DNA of 64,000 bases, from positions 5,208,001-5,272,000 of the forward strand of contig NZ_LT629802.1 of assembly GCF_900106045.1 (NCBI RefSeq), given 5' to 3'. Below, in pieces: positions 20,975 to 29,786 of the stretch. Under the pieces are notes generated by a model, which did not search any database, had not been told where the DNA came from, and saw nothing but the letters and a program-made list of their open reading frames with translations. Positions within the stretch are counted from its first letter, which is position 1; each line of letters begins with the position of its first letter. The stretch comes from Pseudomonas mucidolens (GTDB lineage Bacteria > Pseudomonadota > Gammaproteobacteria > Pseudomonadales > Pseudomonadaceae). The position numbers and the translations under genes are program-made.

Positions 20975-22441
20975 ATGAAATTCAAGGATCTTCGGGATTT
21001 CGTGCAGCAACTTGAGCAGCGCGGAGAGTTGAAACGTATCCAGGTGCCGATTTCCCCGGTCCTGGAAATGACTGAGATTTGCGACCGTACCTTGCGCAAC
21101 AAGGGCCCGGCGCTGTTGTTCGAAAAACCTGCAGGTTTTGATATCCCGGTACTCGGCAACCTGTTCGGCACTCCCGAGCGTGTCGCCTTTGGCATGGGCG
21201 CCGAATCGGTCAGCGAATTGCGCGAGATCGGCAAGTTGCTGGCCTTCCTCAAGGAGCCCGAGCCGCCCAAGGGCTTGAAAGACGCCTGGTCGAAGCTGCC
21301 GATCTTTCGCAAGATCATTGCCATGGCACCCAAAGTGGTCAAGGACGCGGTGTGCCAGGAAGTGGTCATCGAAGGCGATGACGTCGACTTGGCGATGCTT
21401 CCGGTGCAGACCTGCTGGCCCGGCGACGTCGGCCCGCTGATCACCTGGGGCCTGACCGTCACCAAGGGACCGAACAAGGATCGCCAGAACCTCGGTATCT
21501 ATCGTCAGCAAGTGATTGGCCGCAACAAGGTCATCATGCGCTGGTTGAGCCATCGGGGCGGCGCGCTGGATTATCGCGAGTGGTGCGAGAAGCATCCTGG
21601 CCAGCCATTTCCCGTCTCCGTGGCGTTGGGGGCGGACCCGGCGACCATCCTTGGCGCGGTCACGCCGGTGCCTGACAGCCTTTCCGAATACGCCTTTGCC
21701 GGCCTATTGCGGGGCAATCGCACCGAACTGGTGAAGTGCCGCGGCAATGACCTGCAAGTCCCGGCCAGCGCCGAAATCATCCTTGAAGGGGTGATTCATC
21801 CAGGCGAAATGGCTGACGAAGGTCCTTATGGTGATCACACCGGTTACTACAACGAAGTCGACAGCTTCCCGGTGTTCACCGTCGAGCGCATCACCCATCG
21901 CATCAAGCCGATCTACCACAGCACCTACACCGGCCGCCCGCCAGATGAACCGGCGATTCTCGGCGTGGCGTTGAATGAAGTATTCGTGCCGATCCTGCAG
22001 AAGCAATTTCCGGAGATCACCGACTTCTACCTGCCGCCTGAAGGCTGTTCGTACCGCATGGCTATCGTGACCATGAAGAAGTCGTATCCGGGCCATGCCA
22101 AGCGCGTCATGTTGGGTGTCTGGTCGTTTTTGCGACAGTTCATGTACACCAAGTTCGTTATTGTCACTGACGACGACATCAACGCCCGGGACTGGAACGA
22201 CGTGATCTGGGCCATCACCACGCGCATGGACCCCAAGCGCGATACGGTGATGATCGACAACACGCCGATCGACTACCTGGATTTCGCCTCGCCGGTATCG
22301 GGCCTGGGGTCGAAGATGGGTCTGGACGCCACGCATAAGTGGCCGGGCGAAACCACGCGGGAGTGGGGCCGGGTGATCGTCAAGGATGAAGCGGTGACTG
22401 CCCGTATCGATGCGCTCTGGAATGAATTGGGAATAGATTGA
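20975..22441 (+). CDS. ubiD: 4-hydroxy-3-polyprenylbenzoate decarboxylase
   Basis: A 488-residue cytosolic prenylated-FMN enzyme that decarboxylates 4-hydroxy-3-octaprenylbenzoate in ubiquinone synthesis. It opens [20 protein letters not shown] and shows the conserved [35 protein letters not shown] and [13 protein letters not shown] regions. Length equals E. coli UbiD (497) within a few residues. Its TGA overlaps the ATG of the following flavin reductase by one base, suggesting coupled translation, as in the ubiD-fre arrangement of E. coli. Confidence 0.96.
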   Translation: MKFKDLRDFVQQLEQRGELKRIQVPISPVLEMTEICDRTLRNKGPALLFEKPAGFDIPVLGNLFGTPERVAFGMGAESVSELREIGKLLAFLKEPEPPKGLKDAWSKLPIFRKIIAMAPKVVKDAVCQEVVIEGDDVDLAMLPVQTCWPGDVGPLITWGLTVTKGPNKDRQNLGIYRQQVIGRNKVIMRWLSHRGGALDYREWCEKHPGQPFPVSVALGADPATILGAVTPVPDSLSEYAFAGLLRGNRTELVKCRGNDLQVPASAEIILEGVIHPGEMADEGPYGDHTGYYNEVDSFPVFTVERITHRIKPIYHSTYTGRPPDEPAILGVALNEVFVPILQKQFPEITDFYLPPEGCSYRMAIVTMKKSYPGHAKRVMLGVWSFLRQFMYTKFVIVTDDDINARDWNDVIWAITTRMDPKRDTVMIDNTPIDYLDFASPVSGLGSKMGLDATHKWPGETTREWGRVIVKDEAVTARIDALWNELGID

Positions 22442-23409
22442 TGCGTGTAACCCTGCAGCCTTCCGGTGCGGTCCTCGACTTGCAGCCCGGTGAGCGGATT
22501 CTCGATGGCGCGCGGCGCTTGGGTTATGAATGCCCACAGGCCTGTCGCAACGGCGTGTGCCACGTTTGCGCAGCGCTGCTGGTCGAGGGTCGGGTCCGGC
22601 AGGCCGGTGAAGTGCGTGATCATGGCGAGTTCTATACCTGCATCGCCGAGCCGCTGGACGATTGCATCGTCCTGTGGGATGGCGTGCTGGCGCCGGGAGA
22701 ATTACCGGTGCGCGCACTCGCGTGCCAGTTGAGCGAATGCGTGGACATCGGCGGCGATGTCTGGCGCGTGCGCCTGCGTGCGCCTGCCGGCAAGGCGCTG
22801 CGTTATCACGCCGGCCAGTACGTGATGATCGAACGGGATAATGGCGAGAAATCGGCATTTTCACTGGCGTCGGCGCCCCACTCCGGGCGTGAACTGGAGC
22901 TGCACGTGCTGGCGCGCGAAGACAGCGCTCGCAACCTGATCGAGCAGCTGCAGCGCAACCAGATGGCCCGGATCGAACTACCCTTTGGCGATACGCACCT
23001 GGCGGAACTGCCCGACGGGCCGGTGGTGCTGATCGCCGCCGGTACCGGCATGGCGCAGATGCACAGCCTGATCGAGCATTGCCGAGCCAGTGGTTTCAAG
23101 CATCCGGTGCATTTGTATTGGGGCGTGCGGCGTCCCGATGATTTCTACCGGATCGAGCATTGGCAGCAGTGGCAGCAATTGCCCAATCTGTTCCTGCATA
23201 AAGTGGTCAGCGATCTGTGCGGTTGGGAAGGGCGCTGCGGCCTGTTGCATGAAGCCGTCTGCGAGGACATCAGCGACCTCAAAGGTGTGCATGTCTACGC
23301 CAGCGGCTCACCGGCGATGGTCTATGGGACGCTGGATGCGCTGGTGAATGCCGGGATGGATGCGCACCAGATGCGTGCCGATGTGTTTGCCTACGCGCCC
23401 AGGCCTTGA
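22441..23409 (+). CDS. ferredoxin-fused flavin reductase (often annotated CDP-6-deoxy-glucoseen reductase)
   Basis: A 322-residue NAD(P)H-dependent electron-transfer protein. The N-terminal ~90 residues form a plant-type [2Fe-2S] ferredoxin domain with C35, C40 and C43 (CRNGVCHVC) and C67. An FAD domain follows (YHAGQYVMIE, FSLASAP), then an NAD domain (AAGTGMAQMHSLIEH). The common automatic name derives from AscD-like reductases. The position directly after ubiD, where E. coli has the flavin reductase gene fre, argues for a Fre-related role instead. Function is inferred. It overlaps ubiD by one base. Confidence 0.85.
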   Translation: MRVTLQPSGAVLDLQPGERILDGARRLGYECPQACRNGVCHVCAALLVEGRVRQAGEVRDHGEFYTCIAEPLDDCIVLWDGVLAPGELPVRALACQLSECVDIGGDVWRVRLRAPAGKALRYHAGQYVMIERDNGEKSAFSLASAPHSGRELELHVLAREDSARNLIEQLQRNQMARIELPFGDTHLAELPDGPVVLIAAGTGMAQMHSLIEHCRASGFKHPVHLYWGVRRPDDFYRIEHWQQWQQLPNLFLHKVVSDLCGWEGRCGLLHEAVCEDISDLKGVHVYASGSPAMVYGTLDALVNAGMDAHQMRADVFAYAPRP

Positions 23410-23423
23410 TGCGGTGCGGTTTA

Positions 23424-23900
23424 TCAGAACCGCACGCCTGTCGTGAGCATGGCTGCATTGAACCCCAGTAACACCAGTTCCGCCGCCACCGGGCCATAGT
23501 GAGTGCCCACTGATGGGATGATCACTGGCGCTACGCCGTAGCGATTCAGCGGAATCTTGTCGCGGTACTTGCCCCGATACCCCTGGATCGCCCCGCCGGT
23601 GACCTTCAGGTACACCGGATAGTCAGTCATGTCGAAACGTTGGCCGGCATAGGCGTAGTAGGAGCGCTGGCGGAACGAGTTGCGAAACGTGGCGCCACCA
23701 TACACCCACCCCGATGCTTGATTGCGTTCCAGGCCGATCAGATCTTGATGATTATTGTGTGCAGGGTCAGGGGCAAAGTGCCGTGTGTAAACGCTGGTCT
23801 GGGTGTACCAGAAGCCTTTGTCGTCCTTGACCGGCGCTTCGCCAGCCCAGGTGATGGCGGCCTGCGTCAATAACAGTAGGCCCAAAAATCGGTGTTTCAT
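23424..23900 (-). CDS. small secreted beta-barrel-like protein, PagP-like C-terminus
   Basis: A 158-residue protein with a signal peptide (MKHRFLGLLLLTQAAITWAGEA). The mature part has alternating aromatic strands (FWYTQTSVYTRHF, GWVYGGATFRNSFRQRSYYAYAG) and ends SVGTHYGPVAAELVLLGF, NAAMLTTGVRF, with a terminal phenylalanine as in outer-membrane barrels. The last segment resembles the end of PagP, the lipid A palmitoyltransferase. Homologues in Pseudomonas often carry the unconvincing label sn-glycerol-3-phosphate transporter. I chose the ATG at 23900, preceded by GAGG. Enzymatic activity is not established. Confidence 0.65.
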   Translation of the reverse strand: MKHRFLGLLLLTQAAITWAGEAPVKDDKGFWYTQTSVYTRHFAPDPAHNNHQDLIGLERNQASGWVYGGATFRNSFRQRSYYAYAGQRFDMTDYPVYLKVTGGAIQGYRGKYRDKIPLNRYGVAPVIIPSVGTHYGPVAAELVLLGFNAAMLTTGVRF

Positions 23901-24132
23901 GGGGTGACCTCGGTAGTCGATGGGTGCGGCTAGTGGGTCGTGATGTGGCTTATTTTGAGGGCTCCTGATCCGCAAAGGCTGAACGGGGGCTGAAAGTACC
24001 GGGATTTCACCGGCTATTCCGACGGGCGTATCGCCGGTTGCGGTTTTTCGTCTTGCGAGCGCCAGCGGCGAGCTGTGTTACGGTAAAGTCGCTTACATCT
24101 GGTAATACAACGGGAGTCGAACGTTATTCGCC

Positions 24133-24786
24133 ATGACCGTCACTGAATCTGATCTTTTGAACAAGGCTTACCCTCCCCGGCTGGATCTGGGGCGGCAACT
24201 GACCCAGGAGCAATTGATGAGCTCGATGCAGGCCACCCTGGGTTTGCACAAGGGAGGACCGGTCTGGCTCTTTGCGTATGGTTCATTGATCTGGCGTCCC
24301 GAGTGTTCGGCTATAGAGCGTTTGCGCGCGCGGGTGCATGGCTATCATCGAGGCCTTTACCTTTGGTCCCACGAGCACCGTGGCACACCGCAATTGCCGG
24401 GGTTGGTATTTGGCCTGGATCGTGGCGGTTCGTGCAGCGGCTTTGCTTATCGCTTGCCGGAGGAGCAGTTGGAAGCGTCGCTCTATGCCTTATGGCAACG
24501 TGAGATGCCTTATCCCTCTTACCGTCCGCATTGGCTCAGTTGCCGTCTTGAAGATGGCAGCCAAGTGCAAGCCTTGGGATTTGTGCTGGAGCGCCACTTG
24601 CCCAGTTATGCCGGCAATCTGCCGGACAGCGTTCTGAGTCAGGTGTTCGAGAGCGCTTGCGGGCGTTACGGCACCACTCGCGATTATGTCGAGCAGACCG
24701 TCAAGGCCCTGCGTAGCCACGCCATGCCAGACAAGAATCTGGAGGCGCGGCTCAAGCGATGTTTCAGAAACTGTGCAGATGATTAG
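24133..24786 (+). CDS. ChaC-type gamma-glutamylcyclotransferase
   Basis: A 217-residue cytosolic enzyme. The fold signature YGSLIWRP lies at about residue 50, followed by [19 protein letters not shown] and GFAYRL. ChaC proteins cleave glutathione to 5-oxoproline and Cys-Gly; the catalytic glutamate normally lies in the middle of the protein ([14 protein letters not shown]). It converges with glpT and the two genes overlap by four bases at their stops. Confidence 0.88.
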   Translation: MTVTESDLLNKAYPPRLDLGRQLTQEQLMSSMQATLGLHKGGPVWLFAYGSLIWRPECSAIERLRARVHGYHRGLYLWSHEHRGTPQLPGLVFGLDRGGSCSGFAYRLPEEQLEASLYALWQREMPYPSYRPHWLSCRLEDGSQVQALGFVLERHLPSYAGNLPDSVLSQVFESACGRYGTTRDYVEQTVKALRSHAMPDKNLEARLKRCFRNCADD

Positions 24787-26120
24787 CGTGCAGAACTGAC
24801 GCTATTGGTGTGCCACAGCGTTGGGATCAGGAACGCGATGGCCAACAGGCACGCACCGATCAGCAGCACAAAGCCGCCGTCCCAGCCGAAGTGGTCCACG
24901 GTGTAGCCCATGGCCGCACTGGCCGCGACCGAACCGCCGAGGTAGCCGAACAGGCCGGTGAAGCCTGCCGCTGTACCCGCGGCTTTCTTCGGCGCCAGTT
25001 CCAGCGCCTGCAAACCGATCAGCATGACCGGGCCATAGATCAGGAAGCCGATAGACACCAGTGCGATCATGTCGACCATCGGGTTGCCCGGTGGATTGAG
25101 CCAGTAAACCAGGGTCGCGACCGTCACCAGCGCCATGAACACAATGCCGGTCAGACCCCGGTTGCCACGGAAGATCTTGTCTGACATCCAGCCGCACAGC
25201 AGCGTGCCTGGAATGCCCGCCCACTCATAGAAGAAGTACGCCCATGATGATTTATCGACGGTGAAGTGCTTGGCTTCCTTGAGGTAGGTCGGCGCCCAGT
25301 CCAGCACGCCGTAGCGCAGCAGGTAAACGAAGACGTTGGCGAGGGCGATGTACCAGAGCATTTTGTTGCGCAGCACGTACTTGACGAAGATTTCCTTGGC
25401 GCTGAATTCTTCTTCGTGGCTGGCGTCGTAGCCTTCCGGGTAATCGTTCTTGTACTGCTCGATGGGCGGCAAGCCTACCGATTGCGGGGTGTCGCGCATG
25501 GTGATGAAGGCGAAGGCCGCCACCATCAGGGCCACGGTGGCGGGGACGTAGAATGCCGCGTGCCAGTCATTGAACAAGGCCATGCCCAGCAGGAACAGCG
25601 GGCCGATCAAGCCGCCGCCGACGTTATGCGCTACGTTCCACACCGACACCACGCCGCCGCGCTCTTTCTGCGACCACCAGTGAACCATGGTCCGGCCACT
25701 GGGCGGCCAACCCATGCCCTGGGCCCAGCCGTTGATGAACAGCAAAATGAACATCATGGTGACGCTGGACGTTGCCCAAGGTGCGAAACCGAAAATGAAC
25801 ATCACCCCGGCGGACACCAGCAAGCCAAAGGGCAGGAAATAACGCGGGTTGGAGCGATCGGACACCAGGCCCATGAGGAACTTGGACAGGCCGTAGGAAA
25901 TCGCGATCGCGGACATCGCCAGGCCGAGTTGGCCCCGGCTGTAGCCCTCGTCGATCAGGTATGGCATGGCCAGGGAGAAGTTTTTACGCAGCAGGTAGTA
26001 GCCGGCGTAACCGATGAAAATACCGGCGAAGATTTGCCAGCGCAGGCGTCGGTAGGTGCTGTCTATTTTTTCTTCAGGCAAGGGTGCCTGGTGTGCGGCA
26101 GGACGAAAGAAAGCAAACAT
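24783..26120 (-). CDS. glpT: glycerol-3-phosphate transporter (antiporter)
   Basis: A 445-residue major facilitator of the organophosphate:phosphate antiporter group with 12 membrane segments. It starts [20 protein letters not shown] and contains [36 protein letters not shown] and [19 protein letters not shown], all typical of GlpT. It imports sn-glycerol-3-phosphate in exchange for phosphate and also admits fosfomycin. The upstream region carries two inverted repeats that look like GlpR operators. The ribosome site is CTGGAG. Confidence 0.95.
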   Translation of the reverse strand: MFAFFRPAAHQAPLPEEKIDSTYRRLRWQIFAGIFIGYAGYYLLRKNFSLAMPYLIDEGYSRGQLGLAMSAIAISYGLSKFLMGLVSDRSNPRYFLPFGLLVSAGVMFIFGFAPWATSSVTMMFILLFINGWAQGMGWPPSGRTMVHWWSQKERGGVVSVWNVAHNVGGGLIGPLFLLGMALFNDWHAAFYVPATVALMVAAFAFITMRDTPQSVGLPPIEQYKNDYPEGYDASHEEEFSAKEIFVKYVLRNKMLWYIALANVFVYLLRYGVLDWAPTYLKEAKHFTVDKSSWAYFFYEWAGIPGTLLCGWMSDKIFRGNRGLTGIVFMALVTVATLVYWLNPPGNPMVDMIALVSIGFLIYGPVMLIGLQALELAPKKAAGTAAGFTGLFGYLGGSVAASAAMGYTVDHFGWDGGFVLLIGACLLAIAFLIPTLWHTNSVSSAR

Positions 26121-26167
26121 TCAAGAGCTCCAGATTCTTGTTTTGACTGCGGATGCGAATGTTACAG

Positions 26168-26181
26168 TTTCGTTACCGAAA
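26168..26181. promoter_or_regulatory. candidate GlpR operator upstream of glpT
   Basis: TTTCG-TTAC-CGAAA is a perfect 5-base inverted repeat with the TTCG-N4-CGAA core typical of DeoR/GlpR-type repressors. It lies about 50 bases before the glpT start. Confidence 0.5.
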
Positions 26182-26227
26182 ATAGCATTGCCTCTTATCC
26201 GCGGATGCAGGAAATTGGAGTAATTGC

Positions 26228-26245
26228 ATGTTCTTTTGTGAACAT
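26228..26245. promoter_or_regulatory. second inverted repeat upstream of glpT
   Basis: ATGTTC-TTTTGT-GAACAT is a perfect 6-base inverted repeat about 110 bases before glpT. It may be a second repressor site. Its sequence differs from the first, so a different regulator is equally possible. Confidence 0.4.
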
Positions 26246-26380
26246 GTCGTTTATGGGTAGGTGAAGGGCGTGATTTTGCGGTGCGGCGTGAGGGGATAGC
26301 TGTTTTTGCGTAGCGGCTGATAGCAATTTTGCGTTTACGGCGAGGCGCTATCGACGCCCAATTTTTGTGAACCGTGAGCC

Positions 26381-26482
26381 CTGTAGGAGCGAGCTTGCTC
26401 GCGAAGGTCGTCAACGATGACGCGAACAACCTGACACCGCGAGGCGGCCTCAGGTTGTTCGCGAGCGAGCTCGCGCCTACAA
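26381..26482. repeat. REPIN, GAGCGAG family
   Basis: The left arm CTGTAGGAGCGAGCTTGCTC and right arm GAGCGAGCTCGCGCCTAC are inverted REP copies. The spacer begins GAAGGTCGTCAACGATGACG and contains GAACAACCTGA paired with TCAGGTTGTTC, so the whole element can fold into one long hairpin. It lies in the 380-base gap between the quinone oxidoreductase gene and glpT. Confidence 0.88.
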
Positions 26483-26500
26483 AGCGCCCAATCTATAGAA

Positions 26501-27478
26501 TCAGCGAACCTGAACCACAACCTTACCCACCGCCTTGCGCTGCCCCAGATCATTGATCGCCTGGGCCGTGCTTTCCAGCGGATACACCTGCGACACCAAC
26601 GGCTTCAACTTGCCCTCGGCATACCACCCAAATAATTCCTGGAAATTCGCCGCATTGTCCTGCGGCTGACGCTGGGCAAATGATCCCCAGAACACCCCGA
26701 CCACTGCCGCCCCTTTAAGCAGCGCCAGGTTTACCGGCAGATCCGGAATGCGCCCGCTGGCAAATCCGACCACCAGCAGGCGGCCGTTCCAGGCGATGGC
26801 GCGGATGGCCTGGTCGAATAGATCGCCCCCCACCGGATCGTAGATCACGTCGGCCCCTTTGCCGTCGGTCAGTCGCTTGATTTCATCCTTGAGGCTGGCC
26901 TCGCTGTAGTTGATCAACTCATCGGCACCCGCGGCCTTGGCCACGGCGAGTTTCTCTGCGCTGCTGGCGGCAGCGATTACCCGCGCGCCCATGGCCTTGC
27001 CGATTTCCACGGCGGCAAGGCCGACGCCGCCGGATGCACCCAGTACCAGCAAGGTTTCCCCCGGTACCAGATGACCCCGTTGCTTGAGTGCGTGCATTGA
27101 GGTGCCGTAAGTCATGCTGAAAGCAGCGGCGGTGTTGAAGTCCATGCTCGACGGAATCGGCAGCACGTTGTAGCCCGGCACGGCGACCTGCTCGGCAAAG
27201 CTGCCCCAGCCGGTCAACGCCATGACCCGGTCGCCGACCTTGAGGTGGCTGACCTTTTCCCCGACTTCGCTGATCACGCCTGCCGCTTCGCCGCCTGGCG
27301 AGAACGGGAAGGGTGGCTTGAATTGGTATTTGCCCTCGATGATCAGGGTGTCCGGGAAATTCACCCCGGCGGCATGTACATCCAGCAGGATTTCGTTCTT
27401 CTGGAGCGCGGGGCTGGCGACGTCTTCCAGCACCAGGGTTTCGGCGGGGCCGAAAGCTTTGCACAGCACGGCTTTCAT
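26501..27478 (-). CDS. NADPH:quinone oxidoreductase family protein
   Basis: A 325-residue zinc-independent medium-chain dehydrogenase. It begins MKAVLCKAFGPAETLVLEDV, has the NADPH-binding motif VLGASGGVGLAAVEIGKAMG near residue 150, and lacks the cysteine ligands of alcohol dehydrogenases. Family members reduce quinones or enones. The start at 27478 is the conserved MKAVL; the frame is open 22 codons further without similarity. The specific substrate is unknown. Confidence 0.9.
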   Translation of the reverse strand: MKAVLCKAFGPAETLVLEDVASPALQKNEILLDVHAAGVNFPDTLIIEGKYQFKPPFPFSPGGEAAGVISEVGEKVSHLKVGDRVMALTGWGSFAEQVAVPGYNVLPIPSSMDFNTAAAFSMTYGTSMHALKQRGHLVPGETLLVLGASGGVGLAAVEIGKAMGARVIAAASSAEKLAVAKAAGADELINYSEASLKDEIKRLTDGKGADVIYDPVGGDLFDQAIRAIAWNGRLLVVGFASGRIPDLPVNLALLKGAAVVGVFWGSFAQRQPQDNAANFQELFGWYAEGKLKPLVSQVYPLESTAQAINDLGQRKAVGKVVVQVR

Positions 27479-27628
27479 CGGACTCTTCCTTTTGGCGTAG
27501 TGGCCGATAAGTGTAGGTGGGTCAGTGAGCGGGTCAACGAGCATGGCCCGGCCTGATAAGTCGCCATAAGCTTGTGCTCAGCCTTGCTAGCGTTATGCTA
27601 CTGGGCAATCGATCGTGAGGAATGAACT

Positions 27629-28036
27629 GTGAAAGCGTGGATCCTGTTGATGCTGGCCCTGACGCTGCCGATGGCAGCGCATGCCGAAGAAGCCAAGGAG
27701 GGCGAAGCACCGAAGGTCAGTTACATCAGCCTGACGCCGCCCTTTGTGGGCAACTATGCCCTGGATGGCGGCGCGAAACTGCGGGTGTACAAGGCTGACG
27801 TCGCCCTGCGGGTGACCGGAACCGAGGCGGCGGCGGCGGTCAAGGCCAATGACCCGCTGATTCGTAACCAGTTGGTGGCGCTGTTTGCCCAGCAGACCGC
27901 CGAGAGCATGAGCAGCGTCGAGGGCAAGGAAAAACTGCGTCAGGAAGCCTTGAAGCAAACCCAGCAAGTGATGAATGACGAGACTGGCAAGCCGGTCGTT
28001 GAAGACCTGCTGTTTAACAACCTGATCATTCAGTAG
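27629..28036 (+). CDS. orphan FliL-like protein with signal peptide
   Basis: A 135-residue protein from a GTG start (ribosome site GAGGAATGAACT). It has a cleavable-looking signal peptide (MKAWILLMLALTLPMAAHAEEA), then the FliL-type domain: YISLTPPFVGNYALDGGAKLRVYKADVALRV and the terminal VEDLLFNNLIIQ. True FliL is anchored at the flagellar stator by an N-terminal membrane helix and is encoded with fliM. This copy is away from flagellar genes and appears to be released to the periplasm or otherwise tethered. Its function is unknown. Confidence 0.8.
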   Translation: MKAWILLMLALTLPMAAHAEEAKEGEAPKVSYISLTPPFVGNYALDGGAKLRVYKADVALRVTGTEAAAAVKANDPLIRNQLVALFAQQTAESMSSVEGKEKLRQEALKQTQQVMNDETGKPVVEDLLFNNLIIQ

Positions 28037-28076
28037 CGGCCTGCCGGGGTCTGGTACGCAGATACTCAGGGTTTCG

Positions 28077-28529
28077 CTATGGGTTGAGTGCGCGTACGGC
28101 CGCCCACTGTTCGGCGGTCACCGGCATCACCGATAAACGACTGCCTTTTTGTACCAGCGGTAGCTCGGCCAGAGCGGCTTGCTGTTTCAGGTAACCGAGC
28201 CCCAGAACCCCGGGAAAGGTCTCGACGTGGGCCACGGTGATGGCGCTCCACGGATTTTTCTCGGGCGTGGCCTTGGCATCGAAGTAATGGCTGTCAGGCT
28301 CCAGCGCGGTCGGATCGGGGTAGGCAGCCTCGATGATTTTGCCCACGCCAGCGATTCCCGGTTCCGGGCAACTGGAATGGTAGAAGAAAAATTCGTCGCC
28401 CACGGCCATCGCCCGCAGGAAGTTGCGCGCCTGATAGTTGCGCACGCCGTCCCAGCGGGCTTCGCCGAGCTTTTCCAGGCCTTTGATGGACAGTTCGTCG
28501 GGCTCGGATTTCATCAGCCAATAGGCCAT
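28077..28529 (-). CDS. EVE domain protein
   Basis: A 150-residue protein that is almost entirely an EVE (PUA-like) domain, beginning MAYWLMKSEPDELSIKGLEK and containing WDGVRNYQARNFLRAM and FFYHSSCPEPGIAGVGKI. EVE domains share a fold with YTH readers and bind modified bases in RNA or DNA. Stand-alone members are widespread and their cellular role is unsettled. GAGGAG precedes the start at 28529, which fixes it over the longer open frame. Confidence 0.9.
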   Translation of the reverse strand: MAYWLMKSEPDELSIKGLEKLGEARWDGVRNYQARNFLRAMAVGDEFFFYHSSCPEPGIAGVGKIIEAAYPDPTALEPDSHYFDAKATPEKNPWSAITVAHVETFPGVLGLGYLKQQAALAELPLVQKGSRLSVMPVTAEQWAAVRALNP

Positions 28530-28724
28530 GTTTTTGCTCCTCAAAAAGCAATTGGGCAAGTTGCCTGGCAATTTCATGACAAACCGACGGTCGGTTGACG
28601 TCAAGGTTTGCGTGTTGGTTCACGTTAACGCAAAATGCCGGGATTTTAAGCTTGACGCAGCTGGAACGGACTACTTTGGAACGTTGCTGTCATCGTGTGT
28701 GATATGCCTGAAGGGGGGCAATCG

Positions 28725-28874
28725 ATGAAACGCAAACCGGATTTACTATGGATATTGGTTGTTTTGTTTGGTCTGGGCGTCGTGACCACCGGTTATGCAC
28801 AGAGCTTGTGGTCGAACAAGACCGAAGCGCCGATTGAACTTACGCAGCAGCAGTCACAACTCTTCAAGCGTTGA
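28725..28874 (+). CDS. 49-residue small membrane or exported protein
   Basis: A short gene starting MKRKPDLLWILVVLFGLGVV, followed by TTGYAQSLWSNKTEA and a polar tail ending SQLFKR. It has an AAGGGGGG ribosome site about six bases upstream. One strong hydrophobic segment (residues 8-24) suggests a single-pass inner-membrane protein; a cleaved signal peptide ending near YAQ is also possible. I recall similar uncharacterised ORFs in other pseudomonads but do not know a function. It ends two bases before the stop of the convergent fau gene. Confidence 0.65.
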   Translation: MKRKPDLLWILVVLFGLGVVTTGYAQSLWSNKTEAPIELTQQQSQLFKR

Positions 28875-28876
28875 TG

Positions 28877-29512
28877 CTACTTCGGCGCCGTTGAATCCAG
28901 CGGCGTCTCTTGCGCGACATACCATTGCTTGTTCGTGACCGTGCCTTGCAGCGGTACATCCCAGCTCGCTTGCGTCAATTGTCCGACTTTCTGGCATTCA
29001 TGGGCCAAGCCTAACAACGTCGGTTTGCGCCAGGCTTTTCGCTGTGCCAGGTACGCCAGGCTACGGTCGTAGAAGCCGCCGCCCATGCCCAGTCTGCCGC
29101 CCGCATCATCGAAGCCTACCAGCGGCAAGAGCACCAGATCCATTGCCCAGACCTTGCGCTGCCGGGCGGCGTTGATCCGAGGCTCAAGAATGCGGAAACG
29201 ATTGGGCCTCAGTTTTTCTCCTGCGCGTACTCGCTGAAACACCATCTTGGTCCGCGGCCAGGCACTGAGCACCGGCAGGTAGGTGGCTTTGCCGCGACGC
29301 TGAGCCGCCCGTAGCAGCAGGCGCGGATCGATTTCACCGTCCGACGGTAGATATAAGGAAATGTGCTTGGCCCGGCGAAACAGCGGGTGCTGTGCCAGTT
29401 GCCGATACAGGCCGAGGGCGGCCTGGCGCTGCTCGCTTGGCGTCAGGGCGCGGCGGGCTTTGCGCAACATGCGTCGAAGTTGCGGGCGGGAAAGCGGCGC
29501 AGGTTCGGTCAT
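28877..29512 (-). CDS. fau: 5-formyltetrahydrofolate cyclo-ligase
   Basis: A 211-residue cytosolic enzyme (YgfA/MTHFS) that converts 5-formyl-THF to 5,10-methenyl-THF with ATP. The nucleotide-binding motif GRLGMGGGFYDRSLAY and the N-terminal RRMLRKARRAL are conserved. As in E. coli and other gammaproteobacteria the gene lies downstream of zapA and the 6S RNA gene. Here a hairpin with a T run separates it from 6S. Confidence 0.93.
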   Translation of the reverse strand: MTEPAPLSRPQLRRMLRKARRALTPSEQRQAALGLYRQLAQHPLFRRAKHISLYLPSDGEIDPRLLLRAAQRRGKATYLPVLSAWPRTKMVFQRVRAGEKLRPNRFRILEPRINAARQRKVWAMDLVLLPLVGFDDAGGRLGMGGGFYDRSLAYLAQRKAWRKPTLLGLAHECQKVGQLTQASWDVPLQGTVTNKQWYVAQETPLDSTAPK

Positions 29513-29540
29513 GGGTGTCGGCTTTTTTCAGGTGATAAAA

Positions 29541-29566
29541 CAATGCCAGTCACATGACTGGCATTG
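29541..29566 (-). terminator. hairpin between 6S RNA and fau
   Basis: CAATGCCAGTCA pairs perfectly with TGACTGGCATTG around a 2-base centre. On the minus strand it is followed by TTTTATC, so it can act as a terminator or processing site after 6S RNA. Confidence 0.7.
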
Positions 29567-29576
29567 GATTGGAAAT

Positions 29577-29755
29577 CAGGCTCCCCGACAGAACCGCTGT
29601 CGACTTAGCCCTTGAACCCGAAAGTTCAAGGTGGAAGAAGCAGTAGGCTTTAAGGCTTTCCGTCTAGCGGACATGCACACCAGCCCAACGTGCAACTTCC
29701 AGGGTAGTGCGAATCGGCTCCGGGACATCGCCGACTGGCAAGCACGCCAGGGAGT
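29577..29755 (-). ncRNA. ssrS: 6S RNA
   Basis: About 180 bases on the minus strand between zapA and fau, the usual 6S location. Recognisable parts are CAGTC...GTCCCGGAGCCGAT in the 5' half, GAAAGCCTTAAAGCC in the 3' half, and the 3' hairpin CCTTGAAC-TTTCGG-GTTCAAGG (29610-29631), near-identical in form to E. coli. CTCCC at the 5' end pairs with GGGGAG at the 3' end to close the long rod. 6S RNA mimics an open promoter and sequesters sigma-70 RNA polymerase in stationary phase. Both ends are estimates. Confidence 0.92.
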
Positions 29756-29761
29756 GGAACG

Positions 29762-29767
29762 AGTATA
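29762..29767 (-). promoter_or_regulatory. -10 box of the 6S RNA promoter
   Basis: TATACT on the minus strand, seven bases before the proposed 6S start at 29755. CTGATT lies 17 bases further upstream as a weak -35. It overlaps the gap after zapA. Confidence 0.6.
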
Positions 29768-29786
29768 CCCGAAACAGACGCTGCAA

